Notes: generated by a model from the letters alone, not told the origin. Counted from the stretch's first letter, positions 36,252 to 45,256 are shown. The stretch is 64,000 nucleotides of DNA from Lonepinella sp042468235 (GCF_042468235.1 NZ_CP170386.1:1054001-1118000), one strand, 5' to 3'. Numbers and translations: made by a program.

Positions 36252-38871
36252 TTTTCTGCAAATTTTTAGTATTCCCAAAAGTACGATCACTAAACTAAAA
36301 AATAACACTTCAAATACTAATAAAGCACTTAATCCAGAATTTGGTGAAGTAGCGTTTATTCGTCAGATCTATTTTAAACCTATATTTGACAATGCAAATT
36401 TATTTAATGAGTTAGAAAATTTAAAAAATGCGGATATTATTACTACTCACAAAATTCGTTTTATTTTTATAACTGATTTTATAAATATTGAAGCTTATGA
36501 TATAAAAGCACAAGAACAGTTGTCAATTCCCTTTGCTGAGTTATATCAAAATTATGATTTCTTTTTACCTATTGCAGGTTTTGAGAAAGCAATATTAACC
36601 GCTGAAAATCCAGCTGATACAAAGGCAGCGTATCAAATGGGGAAACTCTTTGATGCAATTAAAAATAATAATGAGCTAGATCAGCATACTCTTAATATTT
36701 TTCTTACTCGTTTACTTTTCTGTTTCTTTGCTGAAGATACGAATATTTTTGAAAAGCAGTCTTTTACTGCACTTATTAAAAATTATACCGATGAACAGGG
36801 TTCGCAATTATCGGAATTATTAAACGATTGTTTTCATATTTTAAATTTAGACGAAAACGATACTAAACGACAAACTTATCCTGCTTTTTTACAAAGATTG
36901 CCTTATGTGAATGGCGGATTATTTGCTGAACAATATCAAATTCCTGAATTTAATGCCAAATCTCGCCGTTTATTATTAAATTGCGCTCAATTAGATTGGT
37001 CTGAAATTAATCCAGATATTTTCGGTTCAATGTTTCAATCAGTTATAGATCCAAAACAGCGTGCTGAATTAGGGCAACATTATACTTCCGTAAAAAACAT
37101 TATGAAGGTGATTAAACCGCTATTTCTTGAGCCCCTTTATCAAGAGTTAGATAAACTCAAAGTATTAGTGCAATCCCCTGAAAGAGATAAAAAACTCACC
37201 GCACTTTTACAACGCATTAGCGATATTAAAATTTTTGACCCAGCTTGTGGTTCGGGGAATTTCCTAATTATTGCTTATAAAGAATTACGCAAATTAGAAA
37301 TTGAGATAATGAAGAATTTTAGCCAAACAAAATCAATGTTCAGTGGTATTCATCTCGATCATTTTTATGGTTTGGAAATTGATGATTTTGCTTGTGAAAC
37401 TGCACGTTTATCGCTCTATCTTGCGGAACATCAAATGCATCAACAAATGGCAGATGAATTAGGTATTCGTGCACCGACTTTACCCTTAAAAAATATTAAA
37501 TCGATTAAATGTTGTAATAGCTTGCGTGAAAATTGGGAAGTATTTTGTCCACGCAAAAATCGTGAAAACGATGAAGTATATATTATTGGTAATCCGCCAT
37601 TTGGGGGGAAGCAAGGGAGAACTTTGGATCAAACATTAGATATAAAGTTAGTATTTGGTGATATAAATAAAAATATTGATTATGTTACAAATTGGTTTAT
37701 GAAAGGGGCTAAATATATAAGAGATAGTGTATCAGAAGTAGCATTTGTAGCTACCAGTTCAATTTGCCAAGGTGAGCAAGTCCCTATTTTATGGAAAAGG
37801 ATCTTTGCTTTAAATGTTAGCATAAAATTCGCTTATAGATCTTTTATCTGGAAAAATTCAGCTAGAGAAAATGCAGCTGTACATACAATTATCATTGGCT
37901 TATCTTCACAGAATAATGATAAGAAGATTATTTATGATGAAATAAATAATAAACTTTTATCCGAGAATGTGGAAAATATAAGCCCATATATAATAAATGG
38001 TAAAAATATTTATATTGAATCTAGAAGAGATAATATTAGTGAAATATCAGAAATATACTCTGGTAGTATGCCTAATGATGGTGGTTTTTTATTGCTAGAT
38101 GAAAAAGAGAAAAAAGAACTATTACAAAAAGATCCAAATGTAAAAAAATACATAAGAAAATTTCTTGGTGCAGATGAGTTTATAAAAAATAAGCAAAGAT
38201 ACTGTTTGTGGCTAGTCAATGAAAAAAATGTAATGAATATTGAGTCAATAGTAAATAGGATTTTGGGTGTTAAAAATAGTAGATCTAGTAGCCCAAGAGA
38301 AGCAACTAGGAGTTTAGCTAAAACACCACATCTTTTTGGTGAAATTCGACAGCCAGTGTCTGGAGAATATATTTTAATCCCTAGCACATCATCAGAAAAT
38401 AGAGAGTATATTCCGATCGGTTTTATTAATAGTGATGTCATTTCAAGTAATGCAAATTTAATTGTACCAAACGCCACACTCTACGAATTTGGCATTTTAA
38501 CTTCCGAAATGCATAATGATTTTATGCGAGTGGTGGCGGGAAGATTGGAAAGTCGTTATAGATATTCGGCAAAAGTCATTTATAACAACTTTCCTTTTCC
38601 TGATGTAACTGAGAAGCAAAAGGCAGAAATTAGTAAATTATCTCAAGAGATTTTATTGGTGAGAGAAGATTATCCTGATAAAAACTTGGCTTATTTATAT
38701 GATCCAGACACAATGCCAGAACCATTAAAACAAGCGCATCAAACATTAGATAAAGCGGTAGAAAAACTTTATCGTGATAAGCCGTTCAAAGATAGTTCAG
38801 AGCGTGTTGAATTTTTATTTGAACGTTATGAACAGTTAGTTAAAAATTTGCAAAAAGGGACAAAAAAATGA
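36142..38871 (+). CDS. MmeI-like class I DNA methyltransferase, body (phase-variable)
   Basis: The 909-residue open body of an adenine-type DNA methyltransferase with built-in target recognition. Visible parts: an N-terminal domain (IFDFLQIFSIPKSTITKL); a helical spacer (FLTRLLFCFFAEDTNIF, LGQHYTS near 312); SAM motif I FDPACGSGNF (~365-374); a motif II region FYGLEIDDFACETARLSLY; catalytic IIGNPPFGG (NPPF at 484-487); and a variable recognition region (~600-800). I see no PD-(D/E)XK nuclease motif at the N-terminus, unlike MmeI itself. ATG 36142 lies at the repeat edge with no good ribosome site; the true start is probably 36057 in ON cells. The 3' end overlaps the helicase gene by ATGA. The recognition part is notably AT-rich. 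Confidence 0.88.
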   Translation: MGTERNGTERNGTERNGTERNGTERNGTERNSLFIFDFLQIFSIPKSTITKLKNNTSNTNKALNPEFGEVAFIRQIYFKPIFDNANLFNELENLKNADIITTHKIRFIFITDFINIEAYDIKAQEQLSIPFAELYQNYDFFLPIAGFEKAILTAENPADTKAAYQMGKLFDAIKNNNELDQHTLNIFLTRLLFCFFAEDTNIFEKQSFTALIKNYTDEQGSQLSELLNDCFHILNLDENDTKRQTYPAFLQRLPYVNGGLFAEQYQIPEFNAKSRRLLLNCAQLDWSEINPDIFGSMFQSVIDPKQRAELGQHYTSVKNIMKVIKPLFLEPLYQELDKLKVLVQSPERDKKLTALLQRISDIKIFDPACGSGNFLIIAYKELRKLEIEIMKNFSQTKSMFSGIHLDHFYGLEIDDFACETARLSLYLAEHQMHQQMADELGIRAPTLPLKNIKSIKCCNSLRENWEVFCPRKNRENDEVYIIGNPPFGGKQGRTLDQTLDIKLVFGDINKNIDYVTNWFMKGAKYIRDSVSEVAFVATSSICQGEQVPILWKRIFALNVSIKFAYRSFIWKNSARENAAVHTIIIGLSSQNNDKKIIYDEINNKLLSENVENISPYIINGKNIYIESRRDNISEISEIYSGSMPNDGGFLLLDEKEKKELLQKDPNVKKYIRKFLGADEFIKNKQRYCLWLVNEKNVMNIESIVNRILGVKNSRSSSPREATRSLAKTPHLFGEIRQPVSGEYILIPSTSSENREYIPIGFINSDVISSNANLIVPNATLYEFGILTSEMHNDFMRVVAGRLESRYRYSAKVIYNNFPFPDVTEKQKAEISKLSQEILLVREDYPDKNLAYLYDPDTMPEPLKQAHQTLDKAVEKLYRDKPFKDSSERVEFLFERYEQLVKNLQKGTKK
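36145..36234 (+). repeat. Phase-variation tract (GGAAC)18
   Basis: Eighteen perfect GGAAC copies, 90 bp, 88 bp after the ATG of the methyltransferase gene. A pentanucleotide run changes frame at each gain or loss of one unit. In every forward frame it encodes the same five residues (GTERN in rotation), so no frame meets a stop inside the tract. Pentanucleotide tracts are known switches in Pasteurellaceae and Neisseria restriction-modification and surface genes. Confidence 0.97.
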
Positions 38872-40862
38872 CCGCACATTTTGAATATCAGCAAACAGGC
38901 AAAAGTACTGAACTTAACGCAATGGGGATGCGTGAAATGCAAGCACGCGCATTTGAAAAACGCCATTCGCAATATTTATTGATTAAAGCCCCGCCAGCCA
39001 GTGGAAAATCGCGAGCCTTGATGTTTTTGGCATTGGATAAACTTTATCAACAAGGATTACGCAAGGCGATTATTGCCATTCCGCAAATGTCAATCGGCGG
39101 ATCATTTGCGAATACGCCATTAAGCCATTTTGGATTTTTTAAAGATTGGGAAATTTTGCCACAAAATAATTTGTGTCAAATGGAAATGGACGAGAAAAGT
39201 AAAGTACAAGCTTTTAAACGCTTTATGCAACAGCCAGATGAACGTATTTTATTATGTACCCATTCAACTTTGCGCTTTGCGACGGAACAATTAGATGCCA
39301 CAGAATTTAATGATTGCTTAATTTCAATTGATGAATTTCATCACGTTTCAGCCCACGAAGATAATAAATTGGGCGAGCGATTAGATAAAATTATGCAACA
39401 AAGCAATGCCCATATTATTGCTATGACAGGTTCATATTTTCGTGGTGATGCTATGCCGATTCTAACCCCTGAAGATGAGTTAAAATTTGATACGGTGGTT
39501 TATACTTATTACGAACAATTAAATGGTTATCGTTATTTAAAATCGATTGACTTAGGTTATCATTTTTATATAGGCAGTTATTTTGATAATGCGTTATCAG
39601 AAGTGCTCGATTTAACTAAAAAAACCATTATTCATATTCCAAATGTTAATTCAGCGGAATCGACTAAAAACAAATATGATGAAGTGGATAGAATTTTAGA
39701 TATTATTGGTGATATTGTCGAAGTTGATCCAAACACGAATGTTTTCACATTAAAAACAGTAACAGGAGAGTTATTGAAAGTGGCTGATTTAGTCAATGAT
39801 GATCCTGAAGTGAGATCTAAAACATTAGCTTATTTACGCAATATTAAACAAGCCGATGAAATGGATATTATTATTGCGTTAAATATGGCGAAAGAAGGTT
39901 TCGACTGGACTTTTTGTGAACACGCTTTAACGATTGGCTACCGTAGTTCATTGACTGAAGTGGTACAAATTATTGGGCGAGCCACACGAGATTGTATTGG
40001 CAAAACATCGGCACGTTTTACAAATTTAATTGCACAACCTGACGCAGAAAATGAAGATGTAAAAAATGCGGTAAATAATTTGCTGAAAGCAATTACATTA
40101 TCTTTGTTAATGGAACAAGTGCTTGCGCCCAATATTACATTCCGTCGTCGTTCTGAAGTTACAGAAAATGAAACATTACCTGTAGGGACAGTAATTGTTG
40201 ATGATACCGTTCAACGCCCTTCCGATCGTGTAATGAAAATATTAAACGGCGGAAAAGAAGAAATTATGGCTGCATTATTACAACAAGAAACCAAAGCCAT
40301 TATGACAAATGATGTTGCCCCTGAAACCTTAAGTGAAGTGTTGTTACCACAGGTGATTAAACAACGTTATCCTGATTTAAATGAACAGGAAATTGAGCAA
40401 GTTCAAGTAGGTATGTTGCAAGCGATGACAATCGGACAGCTTGGTGGCGTGGTGAATGGTGAAGATTTACCTGAAGATGCGGTAATTGATGGTGTCGCTG
40501 AACCAAGTGGCGAATATGTAGTAAATAAGCAGTTTGTCAAAATGGGTGAACGATTTATTAATATTGAGAAATTAGATCTTGATTTAATTCAGGCGATCAA
40601 CCCATTCCAAAATGCTTATGAGATATTATCGAAATCCGTTACGCCTGAAATGTTAAAAACGATTCAGTCAGTAGCAAGCGTAAGCAAAATTGCGATGACA
40701 GAACAGGAAGCGTTAATGCTATGGCAACGTATTCAAGATTTTATGCGTAAAAATAACAAAGAACCGAGTTTAACAGCAAACTATCCCTTAGAAAAAAGAA
40801 TGGCAGAAGCTATTATTTGGTTGCGTAATGAAAAACGTAAGAGATTATCACAGGAACAATAA
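38868..40862 (+). CDS. DEAD/DEAH-type helicase of the methyltransferase operon
   Basis: A 664-residue superfamily 2 helicase or translocase. Walker A is APPASGKSRA (41-50), Walker B/motif II is SIDEFHH (Asp155, Glu156), motif III is AMTGSY, and motif VI is QIIGRATRD (from 367). The last ~230 residues have no domain I recognise. It starts within the methyltransferase stop (ATGA) and its stop overlaps the next start (TAATG), so the three genes form one tightly coupled unit. I infer that it moves DNA or remodels complexes for restriction. It resembles helicase subunits of restriction-like systems more than a housekeeping helicase. Confidence 0.85.
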   Translation: MTAHFEYQQTGKSTELNAMGMREMQARAFEKRHSQYLLIKAPPASGKSRALMFLALDKLYQQGLRKAIIAIPQMSIGGSFANTPLSHFGFFKDWEILPQNNLCQMEMDEKSKVQAFKRFMQQPDERILLCTHSTLRFATEQLDATEFNDCLISIDEFHHVSAHEDNKLGERLDKIMQQSNAHIIAMTGSYFRGDAMPILTPEDELKFDTVVYTYYEQLNGYRYLKSIDLGYHFYIGSYFDNALSEVLDLTKKTIIHIPNVNSAESTKNKYDEVDRILDIIGDIVEVDPNTNVFTLKTVTGELLKVADLVNDDPEVRSKTLAYLRNIKQADEMDIIIALNMAKEGFDWTFCEHALTIGYRSSLTEVVQIIGRATRDCIGKTSARFTNLIAQPDAENEDVKNAVNNLLKAITLSLLMEQVLAPNITFRRRSEVTENETLPVGTVIVDDTVQRPSDRVMKILNGGKEEIMAALLQQETKAIMTNDVAPETLSEVLLPQVIKQRYPDLNEQEIEQVQVGMLQAMTIGQLGGVVNGEDLPEDAVIDGVAEPSGEYVVNKQFVKMGERFINIEKLDLDLIQAINPFQNAYEILSKSVTPEMLKTIQSVASVSKIAMTEQEALMLWQRIQDFMRKNNKEPSLTANYPLEKRMAEAIIWLRNEKRKRLSQEQ

Positions 40863-42043
40863 TGAAATTAGCTATCGATAGAAAAAATCCTACGCTTGAT
40901 GAGATATTTGATAATGATGATTTTAATTTATTTGGTAATGTAAAAGCATTGGTATCACATACTATTGAGAATACACTTATCAATAATTTTAATGAAATTG
41001 TAGCATTTTTTGAAAAACATCAACGTGAGCCAGATTCAACAGGACATTTAGATGAAGTTCGTTTAACCAGACGTTTGAATAATATTCGCAAGAATCCTGA
41101 TAGTTGCGAAAAGCTCGCTGAATTTGATCGATTTGGATTATTATGTGAAAAAAAGAAAAGTATTGATTCGTTAGATGATATTTTTTCGGATGATAGTTTG
41201 GGACTGTTGGATTTGCCTAATCAAGAAATTTTACAACTGGTTAATGTTAGCCCACAATACAAAGTGAAAAACACAATTGATGATCCTGTGGGAACGCGCT
41301 CTGTTTGTGATGAGTTTGAAAAATTCTCCCCGATATTCCAATTTATTCAAAATTTAATGGATGATAAACAAATGATAAGTAAGCGTCAGAAAACAGAAAG
41401 CGTTGGAGTTGGGGATATATTTATTTTACAAGGTTTATTATGTTTTGTTGTAAATAAACAAGATGAAGAGCGTCAATCTGAGCGAAAAACGTATCGATTA
41501 AGAATTATTTTTTCTAATGGAACAGAATCAAATATGTTATCTCGTTCTTTGAGTGTTGCGTTATATAAAGATGAAGCAAGTCGTCGTTTAATGTTTAAAG
41601 ATGAAAATCATCGAAATAGTTATTATAGTCAGTTATTTAACAAACGAACGGGATATATTTACGTGGCTAAATTAGTGAATCCTAAACCTGAGTTAGTTAA
41701 TTATCGAGATCTTTATAAAATAGGTTTTACCACAAATACAGTGGAAGAACGTTTACAAAATTGTGAAAATGATATTGCTTTTTTAGAAAGTAAGGTTGTG
41801 CCTGTGGTTAGTTTTGAATGTTATGCATTAAATCCCCACCGTTTAGAAACGTTATTGCACGAATTTCTTTATGCACAACGTTTGCAATTAACCTTAATCA
41901 GCAAAACTGGATTCGCTTATAAACCAAAAGAGTGGTTTAACGTGAAATTGGAAACCATTGAACAAGTGATTGAAGCATTATTAAATGGCACGACTAGTCA
42001 GTATCGAATGAATAATATCACTTGTGAATTGGTGATAAAATAG
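40862..42043 (+). CDS. GIY-YIG (T5orf172) domain protein
   Basis: A 393-residue protein whose first ~260 residues I do not recognise (acidic, with DDIFSDDSLGLLDLP). Its C-terminal third is a T5orf172-type GIY-YIG domain: GYIYVAKL (~264), LYKIGFTTNTVEERL and the acidic helix LETLLHEFLYAQRL. This fold cuts DNA in many restriction and homing enzymes. Because the methyltransferase lacks a nuclease motif and the second gene is a helicase, this protein is the best candidate for the cleaving subunit; that is inference. Last gene of the operon. Confidence 0.75.
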   Translation: MKLAIDRKNPTLDEIFDNDDFNLFGNVKALVSHTIENTLINNFNEIVAFFEKHQREPDSTGHLDEVRLTRRLNNIRKNPDSCEKLAEFDRFGLLCEKKKSIDSLDDIFSDDSLGLLDLPNQEILQLVNVSPQYKVKNTIDDPVGTRSVCDEFEKFSPIFQFIQNLMDDKQMISKRQKTESVGVGDIFILQGLLCFVVNKQDEERQSERKTYRLRIIFSNGTESNMLSRSLSVALYKDEASRRLMFKDENHRNSYYSQLFNKRTGYIYVAKLVNPKPELVNYRDLYKIGFTTNTVEERLQNCENDIAFLESKVVPVVSFECYALNPHRLETLLHEFLYAQRLQLTLISKTGFAYKPKEWFNVKLETIEQVIEALLNGTTSQYRMNNITCELVIK

Positions 42044-42110
42044 AGAATTATTAGTAGGTGGTAGGATAGTGAAAATTTCATAACATATTCAAATTTAATT
42101 TAACATAATC

Positions 42111-42138
42111 CTTGAAATTGCTTAAAAAGAGATCATAT
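42111..42138 (+). promoter_or_regulatory. Heat-shock (sigma-32-like) promoter of clpB
   Basis: CTTGAAA (42111-42117) is a perfect sigma-32 -35 element. Thirteen bases later, GATCATAT aligns with the CCCCATNT -10 element (CAT-T core kept). It lies about 45 bp before clpB, as expected for a chaperone gene. Confidence 0.5.
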
Positions 42139-42182
42139 AGAGTAATGACAGTAACAACTTACCTATTTTTAAGGAAAATATT

Positions 42183-44753
42183 ATGAATATTGAAAAATTT
42201 ACTACAAAATTCCAACAAGCCCTTGCCGAAGCACAATCTTTGGCGTTGGGTAAAGATAATCAGTTTATTGAACCTGTGCATTTATTGACCGCGCTGTTAA
42301 ATCAACAAGACGGTTCAATCGCTCCGATTTTAACTGCATCTGGGGTGAATTTGAGTTTATTACGCAATGAATTAAATAATGAACTCAATAAGCTACCACG
42401 AGTATCAGGTAATGGCGGTGATGTGCAGATTTCTCGGCAGTTGGTGAATATTTTAAATCTTTGCGACAAAATCGCTCAACAGCAACAAGACAAATTTATT
42501 TCATCTGAAATTTTCTTGTTAGCCGCATTAGAAGATAACGGCAGCTTGAGCCAGATTTTACGCAAGTGCGGTGCAAAAAAAGAGAGTTTACAACAGGCGA
42601 TTAAACAAATTCGTGGGGGGCAGAAAGTGGACGATCAAAATGCAGAAGAAAGCCGTCAGGCATTGCAAAAATACACCATTGATTTAACTGAACGGGCAGA
42701 GTCAGGCAAGCTCGATCCTGTGATTGGGCGTGATGAAGAAATTCGCCGTGCTATTCAGGTATTGCAACGCCGCACCAAAAACAACCCTGTGTTAATTGGT
42801 GAACCTGGGGTGGGTAAAACCGCAATTGTGGAAGGCTTGGCACAACGTATTGTGAATGGCGAAGTGCCTGAAGGGTTGAAAAATAAACGAGTGCTTTCCC
42901 TTGATATGGGGGCGTTGATCGCAGGGGCGAAATACCGCGGTGAATTTGAAGAACGTTTAAAAGCGGTGTTGAAAGAGCTTGCTCAAGAAGAAGGTCGGGT
43001 GATTTTATTTATTGATGAAATTCATACCATGGTCGGGGCTGGCAAAACAGACGGGGCGATGGACGCTGGCAATTTGCTCAAACCGTCCTTGGCTCGGGGC
43101 GAATTGCATTGCGTGGGGGCGACTACGTTGGACGAATATCGTCAATATATTGAAAAAGATGCTGCTTTGGAACGCCGTTTCCAAAAAGTGTTTGTGGACG
43201 AGCCGACTGTTGAAGATACCATTGCGATTTTGCGTGGCTTGAAAGAGCGTTATGAGTTGCATCACCACGTACAGATTACTGACCCTGCCATTGTGGCAGC
43301 GGCAACGCTTTCGCATCGTTATATCTCGGATCGCCAATTGCCAGATAAAGCCATTGATTTAATTGATGAAGCAGCCAGTTCCATTCGCATGGAAATTGAT
43401 TCTAAACCGCAACCATTGGATAGACTCGATCGCCGTATTATCCAATTAAAATTGGAACAACAGGCGTTGAAAAAAGAAGAAGACGATGCCAGCCGTAAAC
43501 GCTTGGCAACCTTGGAAACGGAGCTAGCGGAAAAAGAACGTGAATATGCCGAGCTGGAAGACGTATGGAAAAGCGAAAAAGCCGCCCTTTCTGGCACACA
43601 ACATATTAAAGCAGAGTTAGAAAATGCTCGTACCCAAATGGAGCAAGCTCGTCGTGCTGGCGATTTGAATAAAATGTCCGAATTGCAATATGGCATTATT
43701 CCAAATCTTGAAAAACAGTTAGCGGAAGTGGATAAAGCTGATGGTAAAGAAATGACTTTGTTGCGTAATCGTGTAACAGATGAAGAAATTGCTGAAGTGC
43801 TTTCTCGTGCCACAGGGATTCCTGTTTCTCGTATGATGGAGGGGGAAAAAGAAAAATTATTACGAATGGAAGATGAATTGCATAAACGGGTGATCGGGCA
43901 AGGTGAAGCCGTGGAAGCCGTTGCCAATGCCATTCGCCGTAGTCGGGCAGGTTTATCTGATCCAAATCGTCCGATTGGCTCATTCTTGTTCCTTGGACCG
44001 ACTGGGGTGGGTAAAACCGAACTTTGCAAGACCTTGGCGAATTTCTTATTCGATGATGAAGATGCGATGGTGCGGATCGATATGTCCGAATTTATGGAAA
44101 AACATAGCGTATCTCGTTTGGTTGGTGCACCTCCAGGCTACGTGGGCTATGAAGAGGGCGGTTATTTAACCGAAGCCGTTCGCCGCCGTCCGTATTCCGT
44201 CATTTTATTAGACGAAGTGGAAAAAGCACACCACGATGTGTTTAACATTTTATTGCAAGTGTTGGATGATGGACGCTTGACTGACGGACAAGGTCGCACG
44301 GTGGATTTCCGTAATACCGTGGTGATTATGACATCCAACTTGGGTTCGGATTTAATTCAAGAGAACAAAGATTTGGGTTATGACGGTATGAAAGAAATTG
44401 TGATATCCGTGGTCGGAAGTCATTTCCGTCCTGAATTTATCAACCGTATTGATGAAACCGTGGTGTTCCATCCTCTTGCCAGAGAAAACATTAAAGCCAT
44501 TGCTCAAATTCAATTAGTACGCTTAACTAAACGTATGGCTTATCACGGCTATCAATTACAATTTAGTGATGCCTTGTTAGATTTCATTGGTGAAGTGGGT
44601 TACGATCCAATTTATGGGGCAAGACCATTGAAACGGGCGATTCAACAAGAAATCGAAAATCCATTGGCACAACAAATCTTGTCGGGTAAATTGTTACCTG
44701 ATCAGGTGATTACGGTGGATTATGTGGGTGGTCAAGTGGTGGCTGTTCAGTAA
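42183..44753 (+). CDS. clpB: ATP-dependent disaggregase ClpB
   Basis: A hexameric Hsp100 chaperone that rescues aggregated proteins with DnaK. The 856 residues match E. coli ClpB (857). An N-terminal Clp domain is followed by AAA+ module 1 with Walker A GEPGVGKTAI (~205) and Walker B ILFIDEIHT. The coiled-coil middle domain (~410-525) identifies ClpB rather than ClpA. AAA+ module 2 has GPTGVGKTEL (~605). The start follows AAGGAAAATATT, and a sigma-32-like promoter lies upstream. It is unrelated to the restriction-like operon before it. Confidence 0.98.
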   Translation: MNIEKFTTKFQQALAEAQSLALGKDNQFIEPVHLLTALLNQQDGSIAPILTASGVNLSLLRNELNNELNKLPRVSGNGGDVQISRQLVNILNLCDKIAQQQQDKFISSEIFLLAALEDNGSLSQILRKCGAKKESLQQAIKQIRGGQKVDDQNAEESRQALQKYTIDLTERAESGKLDPVIGRDEEIRRAIQVLQRRTKNNPVLIGEPGVGKTAIVEGLAQRIVNGEVPEGLKNKRVLSLDMGALIAGAKYRGEFEERLKAVLKELAQEEGRVILFIDEIHTMVGAGKTDGAMDAGNLLKPSLARGELHCVGATTLDEYRQYIEKDAALERRFQKVFVDEPTVEDTIAILRGLKERYELHHHVQITDPAIVAAATLSHRYISDRQLPDKAIDLIDEAASSIRMEIDSKPQPLDRLDRRIIQLKLEQQALKKEEDDASRKRLATLETELAEKEREYAELEDVWKSEKAALSGTQHIKAELENARTQMEQARRAGDLNKMSELQYGIIPNLEKQLAEVDKADGKEMTLLRNRVTDEEIAEVLSRATGIPVSRMMEGEKEKLLRMEDELHKRVIGQGEAVEAVANAIRRSRAGLSDPNRPIGSFLFLGPTGVGKTELCKTLANFLFDDEDAMVRIDMSEFMEKHSVSRLVGAPPGYVGYEEGGYLTEAVRRRPYSVILLDEVEKAHHDVFNILLQVLDDGRLTDGQGRTVDFRNTVVIMTSNLGSDLIQENKDLGYDGMKEIVISVVGSHFRPEFINRIDETVVFHPLARENIKAIAQIQLVRLTKRMAYHGYQLQFSDALLDFIGEVGYDPIYGARPLKRAIQQEIENPLAQQILSGKLLPDQVITVDYVGGQVVAVQ

Positions 44754-44769
44754 ATAAAAGATCAAATGG

Positions 44770-44797
44770 TTGAAATTTGAAATGAAAGGATTATAAT
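44770..44797 (+). promoter_or_regulatory. Promoter of a putative antisense RNA
   Basis: TTGAAA (44770-44775), a 16-bp spacer and a perfect TATAAT (44792-44797) follow the clpB stop. Transcription would start near 44803 and run rightward, antisense to the small peptide gene at 44850-44963, ending at the hairpin at 45069-45104. The hairpin GTGGGTAGG/CCTACCCAC would form the 5' end of this RNA. Confidence 0.45.
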
Positions 44798-44849
44798 ACA
44801 GAAAGTCGTGGGTAGGTTGCTACCCTACCCACTTCCATAGCCGTTTAGG

Positions 44850-44963
44850 CTATTTATTGAGAACTGCTAACAGTACATCGAAAATGGCTACAAACCGAGT
44901 ACTGAAAGCCCCTACTAGCAGAAGAGCTAGTATCATCAGAGCAATAGTTTCTGATGTTTTCAC
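44850..44963 (-). CDS. Small hydrophobic peptide, candidate type I toxin
   Basis: Thirty-seven codons from GTG 44963 to TAG, reading KTSETIALMILALLLVG, then a polar FSTRF, then a second hydrophobic part FVAIFDVLLAVLNK. The ribosome site AAGGGGG (44978-44972) is 8 bp before the GTG, stronger than at most genes in the window. A five-codon leader frame (ATG 44986, MALRG) ends over that site and could couple or block translation. One short membrane helix plus a charged tail is typical of type I toxins, but no family is recognised with certainty. The GTG start and the missing homology keep confidence moderate. Confidence 0.45.
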   Translation of the reverse strand: MKTSETIALMILALLLVGAFSTRFVAIFDVLLAVLNK

Positions 44964-45059
44964 ATAAATTACCCCCTTAGTGCCATAGGACTAAGACGAC
45001 TAGGCAACGTGCTACGGCTAAGCAAACACGTTGCTCAGGTCGCCGATAGCACGAAAGGA

Positions 45060-45065
45060 ATTATA
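45060..45065 (-). promoter_or_regulatory. -10 element for the small peptide transcript
   Basis: A perfect TATAAT on the minus strand, about 97 bp before the GTG of the 37-codon gene. No convincing -35 lies at the normal distance. The resulting leader would contain the GCAACGTG/CACGTTGC stem. Confidence 0.35.
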
Positions 45066-45068
45066 CAC

Positions 45069-45104
45069 AAACCCCTGTCTATATATCTAGGGGTTTGTTG
45101 TTTT
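45069..45104 (+). terminator. Rho-independent terminator of the putative antisense RNA
   Basis: AAACCCCT (45069-45076) pairs with AGGGGTTT (45089-45096) around a 12-nt AT-rich loop, followed by GTTGTTTT. The orientation fits a plus-strand transcript. Confidence 0.6.
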
Positions 45105-45205
45105 CCGGTGTTACGAAAATTAACCTCTTTCCTTATATAGTTTTATCCGAAATAAAAAATATTCTTTATCTCATCATGTGAATTTGCTACAATCCAACAT
45201 TCAAT

Positions 45206-45220
45206 TGAAATTAGTTATCA
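45206..45220 (+). promoter_or_regulatory. Possible Fur box before exbB
   Basis: TGAAATTAGTTATCA matches 11 of 14 informative positions of the Fur 7-1-7 motif and lies 37 bp before the exbB ATG. A TACAAT -10 candidate precedes it, but its -35 is weak. Iron control would agree with the operon's role. Confidence 0.35.
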
Positions 45221-45256
45221 ATTAGTTCTTAATTATTTAGACAAAGGAAAGTGGCT

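Larger units (their letters stand above)
44803..45104 (+). ncRNA. Putative antisense RNA opposite the small hydrophobic peptide
   Basis: Predicted from promoter and terminator only, about 300 nt long. It would be fully complementary to the peptide mRNA, including its ribosome site, and starts with a stable hairpin (44808-44832). This is the layout of type I antitoxin RNAs. No homology is claimed. Confidence 0.35.
44754..45256. other. Structured gap between clpB and exbB
   Basis: 503 bp without a long reading frame but rich in structure. It holds a plus-strand promoter (44770-44797), hairpins at 44808-44832 and 44837-44853, and a short hydrophobic minus-strand peptide gene (44850-44963) with a strong ribosome site. 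Further along are an 8-bp stem GCAACGTG/CACGTTGC (45004-45034), a minus-strand TATAAT (45060-45065), a terminator (45069-45104) and a Fur-like box before exbB. The whole resembles a type I toxin-antitoxin locus. Confidence 0.5.

Noticed and set aside
36099..36308. Minus-strand FRSVP-repeat frame
   Set aside because: The complement of the GGAAC tract; any frame of a pentanucleotide run stays open, so it carries no coding evidence.
44803..44860. Terminator for clpB in the GTGGGTAGG hairpin
   Set aside because: The stem is strong, but no U run follows on the plus strand and a full promoter lies just before it, so a 5' RNA hairpin fits better.
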